From contig PXBO01000095.1 of assembly GCA_003566885.1 (NCBI GenBank), forward strand, positions 1 through 43,523: DNA of 43,523 nucleotides, given 5' to 3'. The notes under the pieces were generated by a model. It was not told where the DNA came from. It made no database searches and saw only the letters and a program-made list of their open reading frames with translations. Every line of letters starts with the position of its first letter. Position 1 is the stretch's first letter. Below are positions 42,022 to 43,523 of the stretch, one piece after another. This stretch comes from Opitutia bacterium. GTDB taxonomy: Bacteria > Verrucomicrobiota > Verrucomicrobiia > Opitutales > T3Sed10-336. The translations under genes were made by a program, and so were the position numbers.

Positions 42022-42459
42022 ATGAAAATCGCCATCGGTTCCGACCACGCTGGATTCAAGTACAAGGAAATGATACGGAAACACCTTGCCGACAAGGGTA
42101 TCGCGGTGCGGGACTTCGGCGCGTTTTCGGCCGATTCTTCCGATTATCCGGTGTTTATTCGTCCCGTGGCCGAAGCGGTGGCCCGCGGGGAGTATGATCG
42201 CGGCATCGTTCTGGGGGGTTCCGGCAACGGGGAGGCCATCGTGGCCAATCGGGTTCCGGGCGTTCGTTGCGGGCTTTGCTGGAATGAGGAGGTCGCCCGT
42301 CTCAACCGTCAACACAACGACGGTAACGTCCTTTCCCTGGGTGAACGGGTGATCGATGCCGAAACCGCGCTCAGGATCGTCGATGTCTGGCTGGATACGC
42401 CGTTCGAAGGCGGCCGGCACGCCCGCCGAATCCAATTGATCGATCAGCCGTCGGGGTAG
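42022..42459 (+). CDS. rpiB: Ribose-5-phosphate isomerase B, actinobacterial type
   Basis: Interconverts ribulose-5-phosphate and ribose-5-phosphate in the pentose phosphate pathway. The 145-residue protein starts MKIAIGSDHAGFKYKEMIRK, the RpiB signature. The active-site loop reads GGSGNGEAIVANRVPGVRCG, where Escherichia-type enzymes have CGTGxGM. Thus the catalytic Cys is absent and a Glu (GNGE) is present, as in the Mycobacterium-type enzymes that use Glu as base. I chose ATG 42022, where the family starts; the longer frame overlaps aguB. It lies 71 bases after aguB on the same strand. Confidence 0.93.
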   Translation: MKIAIGSDHAGFKYKEMIRKHLADKGIAVRDFGAFSADSSDYPVFIRPVAEAVARGEYDRGIVLGGSGNGEAIVANRVPGVRCGLCWNEEVARLNRQHNDGNVLSLGERVIDAETALRIVDVWLDTPFEGGRHARRIQLIDQPSG

Positions 42460-42578
42460 GCTAGGGAAGAGTAGATCGGCCGCGGGCGTTTTTATAAAAC
42501 CGCGCCGGATCTTGTGGGATTGCCGATAGAACCGTTTTTGCTGGCGTGGGATGGCGGGGTTGGGGATAAGGTGGGGTC

Positions 42579-43520
42579 ATGCGGCGGGAACTTGAGGCGG
42601 TTATTGATGAACTGAAGCGCTTGAAGAGTGCCGGGGCGCGCACGGCGTTGGTTTCGGCGGGAAGTGTGCGCCGGTTGCGCGAGGCTTTGGTGGCGGGCGG
42701 GCATTTGGTGTCCGGGCTGGAGAAGCCGAGGGCTGGAGCGGCTCCGGCGTCGCGGCCGGCGGCGGAAAAGCTGCCCGATCTGCCGTCGGATAAGCCGCGC
42801 GCGCCGGCGAAAAAAAAGGCGTCTTCGCCCAAGCTTCCCGAGGGAATCGCTCCTCTCCCCGCCGAACCGCCGGTGGTGGCGTTGCCCGAGGGGGACAAGG
42901 CGACCCGCTGGGCGGCGTTGCGCGATCAGGTCGTGAACTGCCCGGTGTGCAACGCACACGTGCGGTCGGGTTGCCGGGTGGTGTTCGGGGTCGGCAATAT
43001 CGACGCGGAGTTGTTTTTTGTGGGCGAAGCCCCCGGGGCGGAGGAGGAGAAAAAGGGCGAACCCTTTGTGGGGCCGGCGGGAGAGTTGCTCACGCGGATC
43101 ATCGGGGCCATGGGGTTGAGTCGCGAACAGGTCTACATCGGCAACATCATGAATTGGCGTCCGGAAACGGCGGCCATGTCGGGGAATCGCCCGCCGACGG
43201 CGGAGGAAATGGCGTTTTGTCTGCCGTACCTGCGCGCGCAAATCGAAATCGTGCGGCCGAAGATCCTGATCGCGCTCGGCGGCACCGCCATCACCGGTCT
43301 GCTGGGTCCGGATCCGAACCGCCGCATAGGCAAGGTGCGTGGCACCTGGAGCGAGTTCGCCGGGATTCCCTTGATGATGACCTACCACCCGTCCTACGTG
43401 CTTCGATACGCTTCGAACCGCGTCAAACGCACGGTCTGGGAGGATATGCTCCAGGTGATGGAGCGCGCCGGGTACGAGATCTCGGAGAAGCAGAGGGGAT
43501 TTTTTAAAGTTAAAAGTTAA
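42579..43520 (+). CDS. Uracil-DNA glycosylase, family 4 type
   Basis: A 313-residue DNA-repair glycosylase that removes uracil from DNA. The catalytic core starts near residue 118 and shows [20 protein letters not shown] (motif 1) and [10 protein letters not shown] (motif 3, H-P-S). Cysteines C121, C124, C132 and C214 could hold the [4Fe-4S] cluster. The usual fourth Cys after the RPK segment reads Ala here, so C132 may substitute. The first ~115 residues are a Lys/Pro/Ala-rich linker not found in the minimal enzyme. The last codons and the stop TAA lie in a purine-word repeat (GTTAAAAGTTAAAAG). The start is ATG 42579, with weak ribosome-binding signal. Confidence 0.9.
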   Translation: MRRELEAVIDELKRLKSAGARTALVSAGSVRRLREALVAGGHLVSGLEKPRAGAAPASRPAAEKLPDLPSDKPRAPAKKKASSPKLPEGIAPLPAEPPVVALPEGDKATRWAALRDQVVNCPVCNAHVRSGCRVVFGVGNIDAELFFVGEAPGAEEEKKGEPFVGPAGELLTRIIGAMGLSREQVYIGNIMNWRPETAAMSGNRPPTAEEMAFCLPYLRAQIEIVRPKILIALGGTAITGLLGPDPNRRIGKVRGTWSEFAGIPLMMTYHPSYVLRYASNRVKRTVWEDMLQVMERAGYEISEKQRGFFKVKS

Positions 43521-43523
43521 AAG
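43506..43523 (+). repeat. Purine-word repeat at the window edge
   Basis: AAAGTTAAAAGTTAAAAG, the same word family as at 5038-5190 and 3684-3718. It contains the stop codon of the glycosylase gene and continues beyond the window. Confidence 0.6.

Overview
The window looks like a chromosomal segment of a Verrucomicrobiota bacterium, most likely class Opitutia. I infer this from recognised protein families (a histone-H1-like Lys/Ala-rich protein, a stand-alone OvoA-type methyltransferase, a family-4 uracil-DNA glycosylase with the style I associate with Opitutales) and not from a database search. Most of the window is GC-rich and densely coded. About the first 5.2 kb is different: visibly AT-richer, with small genes all on the minus strand, separated by repeats.

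Region 1 (1-5239) is accessory. It holds a partial secreted protein, a GNAT acetyltransferase, a lipoprotein, a toxin-antitoxin pair whose toxin is frameshifted, two small secreted or membrane proteins and a DUF6883/DUF4926 pair. Several genes begin about 5-12 bases after a conserved RGCGARCGT-like box (plus-strand reading) and three end inside a TTGTYAATC-like box. This is the layout of an integron cassette array, although no integrase is in the window. A ~138-bp repeat occurs in inverted orientation at 481-620 and 4538-4675, near the two edges of the island. A 0.86-kb gene-free stretch (4379-5239) is filled with short repeats.

Region 2 (5240-20996) is mostly core metabolism: leuS divergent from ribE; a zinc/manganese ABC uptake system split into a permease-ATPase pair and a distant solute-binding gene; a YceI protein; an outer-membrane barrel; amtB-glnK behind a sigma-54 promoter; a Ski2-like helicase; and a membrane-anchored NirK-like protein fused to its own cupredoxin, followed by an azurin/auracyanin lipoprotein. 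The last two look like a copper electron-transfer module under an FNR/DNR-type box. A histone-H1-like protein with a C-terminal helix-turn-helix closes the region.

Region 3 (21272-43523) has a sugar ABC importer without its own ATPase, a PLP aminotransferase, an ABC exporter, a sodium:solute symporter, an M29-like metallopeptidase paired with an ovothiol-type methyltransferase, a PagL-like outer-membrane protein, short HPF, an SDR, a hybrid histidine kinase, an RluA-type pseudouridine synthase, gltX, an orphan OmpR-type regulator, hisG, an N-carbamoylputrescine amidase, an actinobacterial-type rpiB and a uracil-DNA glycosylase.

The most distinctive non-coding signal is a 237-240 bp element present twice in opposite orientation (12000-12236 and 40838-41077). 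Each copy is bounded by two different long hairpins, has a second inner inverted repeat and carries no gene. The stems show compensatory base changes, so the fold is being kept. Copy A fits exactly between two convergent genes, and both stop codons lie in its terminal TAG bases. It resembles a REP/BIME-type or IS200/IS605-derived non-autonomous element and is the best candidate here for something undescribed.
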